A DNA stretch of 46,511 nucleotides from NCBI GenBank assembly GCA_913060465.1, contig CAJXTR010000003.1, positions 1-46,511 of the forward strand, written 5' to 3'. Made by a program: the position numbers and the translations under genes. This stretch comes from an uncultured Cryomorphaceae bacterium. Lineage in GTDB: Bacteria; Bacteroidota; Bacteroidia; Flavobacteriales; Schleiferiaceae. This document shows positions 27,495 to 35,804 of the stretch, one piece after another (positions within the stretch are counted from its first letter, which is position 1; every line of letters starts with the position of its first letter). Under the pieces are notes generated by a model. It was not told the origin of the DNA and searched no databases. It saw only the letters and a program-made list of their open reading frames with translations.

Positions 27495-29093
27495 ATGAAA
27501 CACCTCTACCTAATCCTCGGTTTCGTTATCTCGCTCAGTGCTGCGGCACAAAATAGTTTCAACATTACCCAGAAAAGTCACCTGACTTATTTGAATGATA
27601 ATAACGATATCTGGGGTTATACGGATTCTGTGAGCGGAATAGAATACGCCTTAGTAGGAACAACAGGTGGAGTGAGTATTGTTGATATAAGTACGCCTAC
27701 AGCTCCTGTTAAGAAGCAATTTATTCAAGGTCCGTATAGTATATGGAGAGACTTGAAAACATGGGGGCATTATGCTTATGTAACACACGATAGCCCATTT
27801 TCTTGGAATCAAATTCCTTCACACGGAATAATGATCATCGATATGGATAGCGTAAATAATCCAAACCCTACTTGGAAAAATATCAATTTTCCTTACGAGT
27901 ATCCTGCGGGCGTTTGGGACACCTTGAAAACTGCGCATAACCTTTACATCGATGAGAATGGCTATTGCTATCTTTTTGGTGCAAACATTGCTAATGGAGG
28001 AGCGCTGATTCTCGATTTAGCCACGGATCCATGGAACCCAACAGTAGTAGGGATTTACGATGATTACTATTTCCACGATGGCATGGTCCGAGGTGATACG
28101 CTGTGGGGGTCAGCAGTATATGCCGGTAAATTTGTGGTTGTCGATGTTACTCAAAAAGATTCAGCACAAACTTTGGCAACCCACGGGACACCTAATTCGT
28201 TCACGCACAATACTTGGATTAGTGATGATAATCAAACCTTGTTCTGTACCGATGAGGTAGGTGGAGCTTTTTTAAGTGCTTACGACGTCAGTGATTTGAA
28301 CAACATCACTGAAGTTGATCGGATTCAATCTTCGTTGGATTCTGGAGTTATTCCTCATAACGCCCACGTTCTAGGGCAATGGGTAGTGACCTCTTATTAC
28401 ACCTCTGGTGTTCAGATTGTTGATGCAAAATATCCTGAACTCATGGTTGAGGTGGGGTACTTCGATACTTCGCCTAATTTTTCGGGTGGTGGCTTCTATG
28501 GAAACTGGGGCGCTTACCCATATTTTGAATCGGGGCTATTAATCTGTTCAGATATTGAAGAGGGATTATGGGTATTAGACCCAGAGTATGTTGAAGCATC
28601 AAGAGTGCATGTTGTGGTCTATGATAGTATCACCAAAGGACCCCTTGGCAATGCGACCATTACCTTTAATAAGCTTGGTCAAAACTACCAAAGCAATATC
28701 GATGGTCTTGCAGATGTTGGTACGCCGATGCAAGGTTCTGATTCGTTAAACGTAAGCCTCACAGGGTTTGTTACCCACAAACAGACCTATAATTGGTTGG
28801 GTGGGCAGTTTGATACCATACGAGTTGCCTTGCTAAATGTTAACAACGTCAGTATTGGCGAAGAGTCAGCGGCACCAATTATTATTCAACCGAATCCATC
28901 GAAAGGCTCGTTCCAGATCAATGGAGCACCGGATGCTGCGTTCACACTTTACAATACAGCCGGTATGCCTGTTTATACGGGCAAAGCTGCAGGAAACTGG
29001 GTAGAACTACCCACATTACCAAGTGGACATTATATCATTGCCTTAGATGGTGCGTATCAAAACAGGAAATTCCCACTGATACTGCTTCCTTAG
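27495..29093 (+). CDS. Secreted choice-of-anchor B protein with LVIVD-like repeats and T9SS domain
   Basis: The 532-residue protein has a signal peptide (MKHLYLILGFVISLSAAAQ). Residues about 25-365 form repeated beta units of the LVIVD / choice-of-anchor-B type (VGTTGGVSIVDISTPTAPVKK, YVTHDS, GALILDLATDPWNPTVVGIYD, GVQIVDAKYPELMVEVGYFD, EGLWVLDPEYVEA), a likely beta-propeller. Residues about 370-445 resemble a carboxypeptidase-regulatory-like beta domain (VVYDSITKGPLGNATITFNKLG). The last 75 residues (IIIQPNPSKGSFQI ... LPSGHYIIALDG) are a T9SS type A sorting domain. It is exported and probably surface-located. Activity is unknown. It starts one base after the parC stop, so it is co-transcribed with parEC. 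Confidence 0.82.
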   Translation: MKHLYLILGFVISLSAAAQNSFNITQKSHLTYLNDNNDIWGYTDSVSGIEYALVGTTGGVSIVDISTPTAPVKKQFIQGPYSIWRDLKTWGHYAYVTHDSPFSWNQIPSHGIMIIDMDSVNNPNPTWKNINFPYEYPAGVWDTLKTAHNLYIDENGYCYLFGANIANGGALILDLATDPWNPTVVGIYDDYYFHDGMVRGDTLWGSAVYAGKFVVVDVTQKDSAQTLATHGTPNSFTHNTWISDDNQTLFCTDEVGGAFLSAYDVSDLNNITEVDRIQSSLDSGVIPHNAHVLGQWVVTSYYTSGVQIVDAKYPELMVEVGYFDTSPNFSGGGFYGNWGAYPYFESGLLICSDIEEGLWVLDPEYVEASRVHVVVYDSITKGPLGNATITFNKLGQNYQSNIDGLADVGTPMQGSDSLNVSLTGFVTHKQTYNWLGGQFDTIRVALLNVNNVSIGEESAAPIIIQPNPSKGSFQINGAPDAAFTLYNTAGMPVYTGKAAGNWVELPTLPSGHYIIALDGAYQNRKFPLILLP

Positions 29094-29776
29094 AAGTTTG
29101 TGGTATATCCTTTTTCGTGGTAGAAGTCTTCGATGATTTCGATAACTTCCTCAGGCGTATCTACTAGATGCAATAGATCTGTGTCGTCAGGAGAGATCTT
29201 GCCGGTGGCCTTTAGCGTATTTTCGACCCAATCTTTTAGTCCAGCCCAGAAATCTTTGCCGACAAGGATCATAGGGAAACGGTCTATCTTACCCGTTTGA
29301 ATCAATGTGACAGCCTCGAACAACTCGTCCAAGGTTCCGAAACCGCCCGGCATAACCACAAAAGCTTGGCTGTATTTGATGAACATTACCTTGCGGGCGA
29401 AGAAGTAATCAAAATTCAAGTTCTTATCGTGATCAATGAATGGATTTGAGCTTTGCTCAAAAGGCAGATCAATATTCAGCCCAACTGAAGGACCTTTTCC
29501 TTTTTGAGCACCTCTATTTGCAGCTTCCATAATACCGGGGCCACCACCAGTGATGACACCAAAACCACGCTGTGCAAGTTGAAAGGCAATCTCTTCGGCC
29601 GCGGCCAAATACTGCGGTTCCGTTTTATCCGTTCGAGCACTTCCAAAGATGCTGACACTTGGACCAATTCGGCTAAGGTTTTCATAGCCGTGGACAAATT
29701 CAGCCATAACTTTGAACAAGCCCCAGCTATTATCGCTTTGGATTTCAGTCCAGGATTTACGTGGTTGGTGGTTCAT
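29090..29776 (-). CDS. LOG family protein (TIGR00730-type Rossmann fold)
   Basis: This 228-residue protein is of the LOG / lysine-decarboxylase-like family. Many members are nucleoside 5'-monophosphate phosphoribohydrolases. Visible motifs are VSIFGSARTDK (nucleotide-binding start), GFGVITGGGPGIMEAANRGAQKG and the active-site PGGFGTLDELFEAVTLIQTGKI (PGGxGTxxE). Its N-terminal extension, about 40 residues, is usual in the longer bacterial branch. It is last in the long minus-strand gene series, 16 bases after uvrA. Its stop overlaps the stop of the convergent gene by 4 bases. Physiological substrate is not known. Confidence 0.88.
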   Translation of the reverse strand: MNHQPRKSWTEIQSDNSWGLFKVMAEFVHGYENLSRIGPSVSIFGSARTDKTEPQYLAAAEEIAFQLAQRGFGVITGGGPGIMEAANRGAQKGKGPSVGLNIDLPFEQSSNPFIDHDKNLNFDYFFARKVMFIKYSQAFVVMPGGFGTLDELFEAVTLIQTGKIDRFPMILVGKDFWAGLKDWVENTLKATGKISPDDTDLLHLVDTPEEVIEIIEDFYHEKGYTTNF

Positions 29777-29792
29777 AAAGATGTGATTCAGG

Positions 29793-32603
29793 TTATAGTT
29801 CCAATTTAAGGAATTGCCCAGTAATGCTCTCTGCTATTTTCACAACTTCTTCTGGGGTACCTGTTGCTACGATTCTACCGCCGCCAGAACCGCCTTCAGG
29901 CCCTAAATCAACGATGTGATCTGCTTGCTTGATAACGTCCATATTGTGCTCAATGATGATCACGCTATTGCCGTGGTCAACCAATCGCTGCACCACCTCC
30001 ATAAGTACGCGGACGTCCTCAAAATGAAGGCCAGTAGTGGGCTCATCCAAAATATATAACGTGTTGCCCGTGTCTTTCTTACTAAGCTCAGTGGCCAATT
30101 TTACGCGCTGCGCTTCCCCACCACTCAGCGTGGTGCTAGGTTGTCCCAAACGTATATAGCCCAAGCCTACATCCACTAATGTCTTTAGTTTAATGTTGAT
30201 TTTAGGCACATGGTCAAAGAATTCAAGGGCATCCTCGATGCTCATGTCTAAGACATCAGAAATACTCTTGCCTTTGTAGCGTACTTCGAGGGTTTCTCGA
30301 TTAAAGCGTTTTCCTTGGCACGTTTCACAGTGTACGTAAACGTCTGGTAAAAAGTTCATTTCAATCGTGCGCAAGCCAGCACCTTCACAGGTTTCGCATC
30401 GTCCACCTTTCACATTGAACGAGAACCGCCCTGGCTTGTAACCGCGTACCTTACTTTCTGGCAATCCGGCAAAAAGTTGGCGAATTTCAGACCATACGCC
30501 TGTATAGGTTGCAGGATTTGAACGTGGTGTCCGCCCAATTGGACTCTGGTCAATATCAATAATTTTATCAATCTGCTCAATGCCTTCTATGCGGTCGTAG
30601 GGCTGCGGTTTATCTAAAGCACGGAAAATAGCGGCATTTAAAATAGGGTAGAGTGTTCCATTGATTAGGGTGGATTTACCGCTTCCGGAAACTCCAGTGA
30701 TGCACGTTAGTACGCCTAATGGGATCTCGAGATCAACATTCTGAAGATTATTTCCCGTTGCTCCATATAGTTGAATACTACCAGTGGGTTGGCGTCGAAC
30801 GGAAGGTACTTCAATCGATTTCTGCCCGTTGAGGTATTGTGCAGTAATGCTATTGGAAGATTTGATAGCTTTTAAATCACCTTCAGCGACAATAGCGCCT
30901 CCATGCAGACCAGCTTTAGGGCCGATATCCAGAATATGGTCGGCGGTCTCAATCATGTCTTTATCATGCTCCACTACTAGGACACTATTTCCAATGTCAC
31001 GCAGCTGCTGCAAGGACTTTATTAGTCGAGCATTGTCCCTTTGATGAAGGCCAATTGAGGGTTCGTCCAAAATGTACAATACATTGACGAGCTGCGAGCC
31101 TATCTGTGTTGCAAGTCGAATTCGCTGCGCCTCTCCACCGCTCAAGCTGCGGGCGCTGCGGTTTAGGTTGAGGTATCCCAGCCCAACATCTAGCAAGAAT
31201 TGGCTCCGCGCTTTAAGTTCTTTGACAATCTCTTCTGCAATGATCCATTCCTTCGCGGAATAGGTCTGCTCTAGTTGATCAATCCACTGTCCAAAAGCGT
31301 CGAGGCTCTGTGTGCTTATATCTGATATGCTTTTGCCGCCAATTTTAAAATGTAAGCTCTCCTTGCGCAATCGGGCACCATCACATTTTCCGCATACCAC
31401 ATCATCCATGTAGTCATCAGCCCAGCGCTGTATGGAACGGCTTTTAACCTCTTTGCTCTGGTTTTCAATGAAGTTGATGATGCCTTCGAAGTTCAATTTA
31501 TATTCCTTGGTTACACCAATGGCTTTATGTTCAACCGTCATTACTTCATTAGAACCATGAAGGATGATGTCCATAGCCGCTTCTGGAATGTCGGAAATAG
31601 GGGAGTCCAAAGTAAAACCATGCTTCAATGCGATGATTTCGAGCTGGTTGAACATCCAGTTCTTCTTGTATTCGCCAATAGGTACAATACCACCTTTCCG
31701 AATGCTTTTGGTGGGGTCAGGAATTATTTTATCGCGGTTAACCTCTTTAGTCGTACCCAAACCGTCACAGCGCGGACAAGCACCTTTCGGGCTATTAAAT
31801 GAGAAGGTATTGGGCTCAGGCTCTTGGTAAGCAATTCCTGTAGTTGGACACATGAGCTGGCGCGAGAAATACGCCAATTCATCCGTATCTAAGTCGAGTA
31901 CTGCGATCGTGCCTTTTCCATGATTCATGGCGGTATCTACGCTTTGGGCAATTCGGCCTTCTGCGGTAGCGGCGACCACAATACGGTCCACAACAATCTC
32001 GATATCATGGGTTTTATAACGGTCTAATCGGTAACCGCTACTTACTTCGACGACCTTTCCATCTACTCGAGCACGTATGAAGCCCATGCGAACAATTTGG
32101 TCGAAGAGTTCGCGGTAATGGCCCTTTCGCGCACGTACTACAGGTGCCAACACAGCGATTCGTTTACCATTGAAGCGCTCAGCAATCAAGGATACAATCT
32201 GATTATCCGTGTAGCTGATCATTGGCTCTCCTGTTTTGTAGGAATACGCAGTAGAGGTCCGTGCGTAAAGTAGGCGTAGGAAATCACTTAGTTCGGTCAC
32301 TGTCCCAACGGTTGATCGGGGATTACGGGAAGTTGTTTTTTGCTCAATAGCAATAACCGGTGATAAACCTTCAATCTTATCGACATCGGGCCGTTCCATA
32401 TTTCCTAAAAACTGACGTGCATAAGCACTGAACGTTTCCATGTAGCGACGTTGCCCTTCAGCATAGATTGTATTAAACGCTAGGGAGCTTTTGCCGGATC
32501 CACTTAGGCCCGTGATAACTACTAAGGAGTTACGCGGAATGGCAACATCAATATTTCTCAGGTTGTGAGATCGCGCTCCAAAAACCTCAATGTTTTCGCT
32601 CAT
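29793..32603 (-). CDS. uvrA: Excinuclease ABC subunit A
   Basis: UvrA is the damage-recognition ATPase of nucleotide excision repair. The 936-residue product has two ABC modules: Walker A GLSGSGKSS (32-40) and a second GVSGSGKST, each with LSGGEAQR signature and a Walker B ending LDEPS/LDEPT. Zinc-finger cysteines appear in GACPRCDGLG, CGKCDGARL and CETCEGAGL...CETCQGKRF. In the first zinc module the upstream pair reads CPTTG, so one expected cysteine is absent. The start overlaps the stop of the lytic transglycosylase gene by one base (TAATG). Confidence 0.97.
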   Translation of the reverse strand: MSENIEVFGARSHNLRNIDVAIPRNSLVVITGLSGSGKSSLAFNTIYAEGQRRYMETFSAYARQFLGNMERPDVDKIEGLSPVIAIEQKTTSRNPRSTVGTVTELSDFLRLLYARTSTAYSYKTGEPMISYTDNQIVSLIAERFNGKRIAVLAPVVRARKGHYRELFDQIVRMGFIRARVDGKVVEVSSGYRLDRYKTHDIEIVVDRIVVAATAEGRIAQSVDTAMNHGKGTIAVLDLDTDELAYFSRQLMCPTTGIAYQEPEPNTFSFNSPKGACPRCDGLGTTKEVNRDKIIPDPTKSIRKGGIVPIGEYKKNWMFNQLEIIALKHGFTLDSPISDIPEAAMDIILHGSNEVMTVEHKAIGVTKEYKLNFEGIINFIENQSKEVKSRSIQRWADDYMDDVVCGKCDGARLRKESLHFKIGGKSISDISTQSLDAFGQWIDQLEQTYSAKEWIIAEEIVKELKARSQFLLDVGLGYLNLNRSARSLSGGEAQRIRLATQIGSQLVNVLYILDEPSIGLHQRDNARLIKSLQQLRDIGNSVLVVEHDKDMIETADHILDIGPKAGLHGGAIVAEGDLKAIKSSNSITAQYLNGQKSIEVPSVRRQPTGSIQLYGATGNNLQNVDLEIPLGVLTCITGVSGSGKSTLINGTLYPILNAAIFRALDKPQPYDRIEGIEQIDKIIDIDQSPIGRTPRSNPATYTGVWSEIRQLFAGLPESKVRGYKPGRFSFNVKGGRCETCEGAGLRTIEMNFLPDVYVHCETCQGKRFNRETLEVRYKGKSISDVLDMSIEDALEFFDHVPKINIKLKTLVDVGLGYIRLGQPSTTLSGGEAQRVKLATELSKKDTGNTLYILDEPTTGLHFEDVRVLMEVVQRLVDHGNSVIIIEHNMDVIKQADHIVDLGPEGGSGGGRIVATGTPEEVVKIAESITGQFLKLEL

Positions 32604-33502
32604 TATTTTTTAGGTAACCAAATGGTTAGTACCTGACCTTCAGTATTTGAGGTCCATCGGTCGTTGCGAATCCATGGGTTGTATTCGCGAAGTGTATTAT
32701 AGGTTGTACCGTTTTCTAACGCCCAATCGATCCAACTGTTTACAGGCCCCGAAACATTAAGCGTATCAAATTCCGGTAAAGAGTAACCGTGGTCTTGATG
32801 AAAGACATAGCCGAAGTCAGCTAGGTTTTGATGGATGTGTTTCACCGCGGCAATTCTATAAACGTATCGTGCCGTTTCGCTATTTAATAACAAGTCGAAG
32901 TAGGAGGTGACGCGCTGTTCTTCTAGCCGTCTTTCTGTACCTGCCATCCCCATGTTGTAGGAGGCTGCAGCGAGGGTCCAATTACCAAATCGCTCATAGG
33001 CTTCTTTCAAATACACGCAGGCAACTTCTGTCGACTTAACGATGTGGTAGCGTTCGTCGATATCTTTATCGACCGTTAGTCCGTTCTCTCTTCCTGTTGT
33101 CTTCATGATTTGCCAATACCCAGCGGCACCAGCAGGGCTAACTACATTCTGTAAACCACTTTCAATGAGGGCTAAGTATTTAAAATCTTCCGGAATACCG
33201 TGTTTGGCGAGTATGGGTTCAATTATTGGAAAATATTTTGCTGAACGCTTTAGCATTAGCAGGTTGTTGCTCTGCCAATAGGAGTTGACTAATATTTCAC
33301 GGTCAAGTTTTTCTTGAACATCTAATCGGTCCAAAGGGAGGGCTTCACCACAGAAATTCAAAGCTTGCGGTACTGCGAAAGGCTTTACCGTACTAGGTTC
33401 TACTTCTACGGGGTGGGGCACATCCGTTTTAGAGGCAACGAGCATGCTTCCTGCAAGAATTAAAGCCGTGAATGAGCCTAAGGCTAAGAATCTATTTTTC
33501 AT
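32603..33502 (-). CDS. Lytic murein transglycosylase (SLT domain)
   Basis: The 299-residue exported enzyme cleaves peptidoglycan glycan strands. It has a signal peptide or membrane anchor (MKNRFLALGSFTALILAGSMLVA), then the SLT domain, with catalytic glutamate E114 in YLALIESGLQN, followed by SPAGAAGYWQIMKTTGRENG and AAASYNMGMAGTERRL. This is the MltD-like (family 1D) type. The C-terminal end lacks a clear LysM repeat. The frame is open to 33577, but the longer start would add a basic stretch before the signal peptide and overlap rfbC more. ATG 33502 leaves an 11-base overlap with rfbC. Confidence 0.87.
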   Translation of the reverse strand: MKNRFLALGSFTALILAGSMLVASKTDVPHPVEVEPSTVKPFAVPQALNFCGEALPLDRLDVQEKLDREILVNSYWQSNNLLMLKRSAKYFPIIEPILAKHGIPEDFKYLALIESGLQNVVSPAGAAGYWQIMKTTGRENGLTVDKDIDERYHIVKSTEVACVYLKEAYERFGNWTLAAASYNMGMAGTERRLEEQRVTSYFDLLLNSETARYVYRIAAVKHIHQNLADFGYVFHQDHGYSLPEFDTLNVSGPVNSWIDWALENGTTYNTLREYNPWIRNDRWTSNTEGQVLTIWLPKK

Positions 33503-34046
33503 AGCGGAATGGAGATGTGAAGGTTTTAAATGCTGGTCCAGATGCATCTTTAGCACTGAGCTGAGGATCCTCAACACCCCACTGAATACCTAAATCCTCA
33601 TCATTCCATTGGATAGATCCTTCGTGTTCAGGGCTGTAGGTGTCCGTACATTTATACAGAAACACCGTTTGATCTTCAAGAGTAGCAAAGCCGTGAGCGA
33701 ACCCTTCCGGTATCCACAGCATTTTTTTGTTTTCACCTGAGAGTATCACACTGTGGTGCTGACCATAGCTCGGTGACCCTACCCGAAGGTCAACAGCTAC
33801 GTCCAAAACGCTCCCTTTTTGAACACGTACAAGTTTTCCCTGTGCTTTCGGCGGTGCTTGAAAATGAAGACCGCGAACCACTCCGGCATTCGAAAGGCTC
33901 TCATTATCTTGAACAAAATCTACGTTTATCCCTTGATTTACAAAGGATTCTGTATTGAAGCTTTCGAAAAAATAACCGCGATGGTCACCAAAGACACGAG
34001 GCTCAATTTCGAAAAGGTCGGGTATAGCGGTGGGAATGAATTTCAT
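33492..34046 (-). CDS. rfbC: dTDP-4-dehydrorhamnose 3,5-epimerase
   Basis: This enzyme epimerises C3 and C5 of dTDP-4-keto-6-deoxyglucose in dTDP-L-rhamnose synthesis for cell-surface glycans. The 184-residue cupin has DHRGYFFESFN (21-31), VVRGLHFQAPPKAQGKLVRV with general base H61, VLDVAVDLRVGSPSYG (D86) and FLYKCTDTYSPEHEGSIQWND. Length matches RmlC. The other rml genes (rfbA, B, D) are not beside it in this window, so the pathway must be completed elsewhere. It starts 24 bases after the alpha/beta hydrolase gene. Confidence 0.93.
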   Translation of the reverse strand: MKFIPTAIPDLFEIEPRVFGDHRGYFFESFNTESFVNQGINVDFVQDNESLSNAGVVRGLHFQAPPKAQGKLVRVQKGSVLDVAVDLRVGSPSYGQHHSVILSGENKKMLWIPEGFAHGFATLEDQTVFLYKCTDTYSPEHEGSIQWNDEDLGIQWGVEDPQLSAKDASGPAFKTFTSPFRYEK

Positions 34047-34070
34047 GTATTCAAAAATACACGGATATGT

Positions 34071-34733
34071 TTAGGAAAGTAAGGGATCAACGCCTTCTTT
34101 CAACAACTTTGCTATTTCTTGAGCATGTGTTTGAAAACTCAAATGTGTCGCCCCTTGAAGTACCCAATCATGAGATGCATTGTGGTTCTTGAAAGGGAAA
34201 ACTACATCATGATCCCCTCGAATACTATCGACCTCACACAAAGGGGTGTTGCGTTCCCAATTCAACACAGATCCAAGCACCCAGCGATAGTATTCGCATG
34301 GAAATTGTTCCATCATTTCAAGCACATGATCTAACGATGCATTGGGACGGCTATTTAATCGGGCCATGAAGAAAATAAAGTTCCTAATGGATCCGTTGGG
34401 TGCCCAATTCAACAACCCTGTCTTAGAAAGGCGTTTGTACAATGGGCGTATGGGGGTCTCATAATGTACAGAGTTCAGTAATACAACACGTTGCACTTTA
34501 TTGCGACTTGCCCAATCTTGTGCCACTATACCTCCGAAGCTATATCCAAAAAGAAGGTCGTTCTCTTGGATCGGATGGCGGTCAAGTAACCTATCGGCAT
34601 ACTCAGATAGCGACTCACCATCCATCGGCATGATCCACTCGAGATAAGTGGCTTGCCAAGGGAAGGAAAAAGCTTTGAAAATTCGTGAATCTGCCCCCAT
34701 TCCTGGAAGCACCCAAACGCGAGGTTTAGCCAT
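34071..34733 (-). CDS. Small alpha/beta hydrolase
   Basis: The 220-residue protein has the alpha/beta hydrolase fold. The oxyanion-region start is VWVLPGMGADSRIF. The nucleophile elbow is GYSFGG with S65. The acidic residue is likely in IRGDHDVVFPF, and the catalytic histidine in GATHLSFQ. No signal peptide is present, so it is cytoplasmic. The substrate cannot be assigned. It overlaps the inositol-monophosphatase-family gene by 8 bases, implying coupled translation. Confidence 0.78.
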   Translation of the reverse strand: MAKPRVWVLPGMGADSRIFKAFSFPWQATYLEWIMPMDGESLSEYADRLLDRHPIQENDLLFGYSFGGIVAQDWASRNKVQRVVLLNSVHYETPIRPLYKRLSKTGLLNWAPNGSIRNFIFFMARLNSRPNASLDHVLEMMEQFPCEYYRWVLGSVLNWERNTPLCEVDSIRGDHDVVFPFKNHNASHDWVLQGATHLSFQTHAQEIAKLLKEGVDPLLS

Positions 34734-35529
34734 TGCCCATTGATACTTGTATTACTTTGAGAACATCCTCAAAGACGCCATTGTTCGTGGCAATGATACT
34801 TTTTGAATCGATAGGTGCGTTTCCGCCCTGGTAATCACAAACTTGGCCGCCAGCTTCACGAACTAATAAGATGCCAGCTGCAACGTCCCAAGGGCTCAAC
34901 CCGTACTCAAAGTAACCCTCAAAACGTCCACATGCCGTGTAGGCTAAATCCACAGCCGCTGTCCCAATACGTCGAATACCACGAGTTCTAGGATAGAGGT
35001 ATTCAAGGGTTTTCTGAAAACCAGCAACGCCTGAGAAATCGTAGTATGGAAAACCTGTGGCGAGTAAAGAATCTGCTAGTGAATCTGTTGGAGAGGTTGT
35101 GATTTTGGTGCCGTTGAGTGTTGCTCCACCTCCTTTATAGGCTGAAAAACATTCGTCCATACCAACCTCGTACACGACTCCTATAACGGGCTCGTCGTTG
35201 TGCATGAGTGCAATGCTCACGCTGTAGATGGGCAGTCCATGTACGAAATTTGTTGTTCCATCTAGGGGGTCAATGACCCAATAATAGGCATGTGAGGTGC
35301 GCTGTGTAATGGTGCCTTCTTCGGTTAGAAAACCGGCTTCAGGGAGGATTTCCTGAAGGTCTCGAACCAATTGCTTTTCGGCATTCTTGTCAACGTCGCT
35401 TACTAAGGCGTTTAAGCTTTTAAGGCTTACGCGTTCTTGTGAAAAATGCTGTTGTTCTTCTCGTAAAAATGCGCCCGCAGCACGAGCTATAGCTTCAACT
35501 TTTGTGGTGAGCAGGGGTAGGTCAATCAT
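34726..35529 (-). CDS. Inositol monophosphatase family phosphatase
   Basis: The 267-residue Mg-dependent, lithium-sensitive-type phosphatase has the three family motifs: LTEEGT (E70/E71), WVIDPLDGTTNFVHGLP (D87, D90) and SPWDVAAGILLVREAGG (D215). It could act on inositol-1-phosphate (SuhB-like) or on 3'-phosphoadenosine-5'-phosphate (CysQ-like). The length and motif spacing look more SuhB-like, but I do not assign the gene name. It overlaps the upstream small gene by 4 bases (ATGA) and the downstream hydrolase by 8. Confidence 0.88.
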   Translation of the reverse strand: MIDLPLLTTKVEAIARAAGAFLREEQQHFSQERVSLKSLNALVSDVDKNAEKQLVRDLQEILPEAGFLTEEGTITQRTSHAYYWVIDPLDGTTNFVHGLPIYSVSIALMHNDEPVIGVVYEVGMDECFSAYKGGGATLNGTKITTSPTDSLADSLLATGFPYYDFSGVAGFQKTLEYLYPRTRGIRRIGTAAVDLAYTACGRFEGYFEYGLSPWDVAAGILLVREAGGQVCDYQGGNAPIDSKSIIATNNGVFEDVLKVIQVSMGNG

Positions 35530-35804
35530 AAAACTCTCGTCGCAGTGTAAATCATTCTAATGCTCTTGCACATTCCCTGCAAGGCATCGGAGTGTTCGTC
35601 CTTTGAATCGTAGTAGGATAATACGTTTTGGCGTTGTGTATCATTAAACTCAACTTGGCCCAGGAATAGACCTTCTCTTACCTTGAACAAATCACTTTGC
35701 AAAATAAGCCCCTCTTTTTGATGGCGCTTCCGCAAGCTGCTCCAGTACCTGGAGAACTCTCGCTCGCTACAAAGCGGCCTAAATTCTAGAAAAATCAGTG
35801 ACAT
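35526..35804 (-). CDS. Small protein of unknown function
   Basis: I do not recognise this 92-residue protein. It has no signal peptide or membrane helix. The N-terminal half is basic and aromatic (SREFSRYWSSLRKRHQKEG is the near pattern, with a run of Arg/Lys/His). The middle reads FKVREGLFLGQVEFND, and the end is IRMIYTATRVL. It overlaps mtaB by 26 bases and the phosphatase gene by 4 (ATGA), so it is inside a translationally coupled series. That packing on both sides is the main evidence that it is real. A short alpha+beta domain is possible. Confidence 0.65.
   Translation of the reverse strand: MSLIFLEFRPLCSEREFSRYWSSLRKRHQKEGLILQSDLFKVREGLFLGQVEFNDTQRQNVLSYYDSKDEHSDALQGMCKSIRMIYTATRVL

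Noticed and set aside
33503-33577. 25-residue N-terminal extension of the lytic transglycosylase
   Set aside because: It would precede a clear signal peptide and overlap rfbC by 86 bases; ATG 33502 starts directly at the signal peptide.
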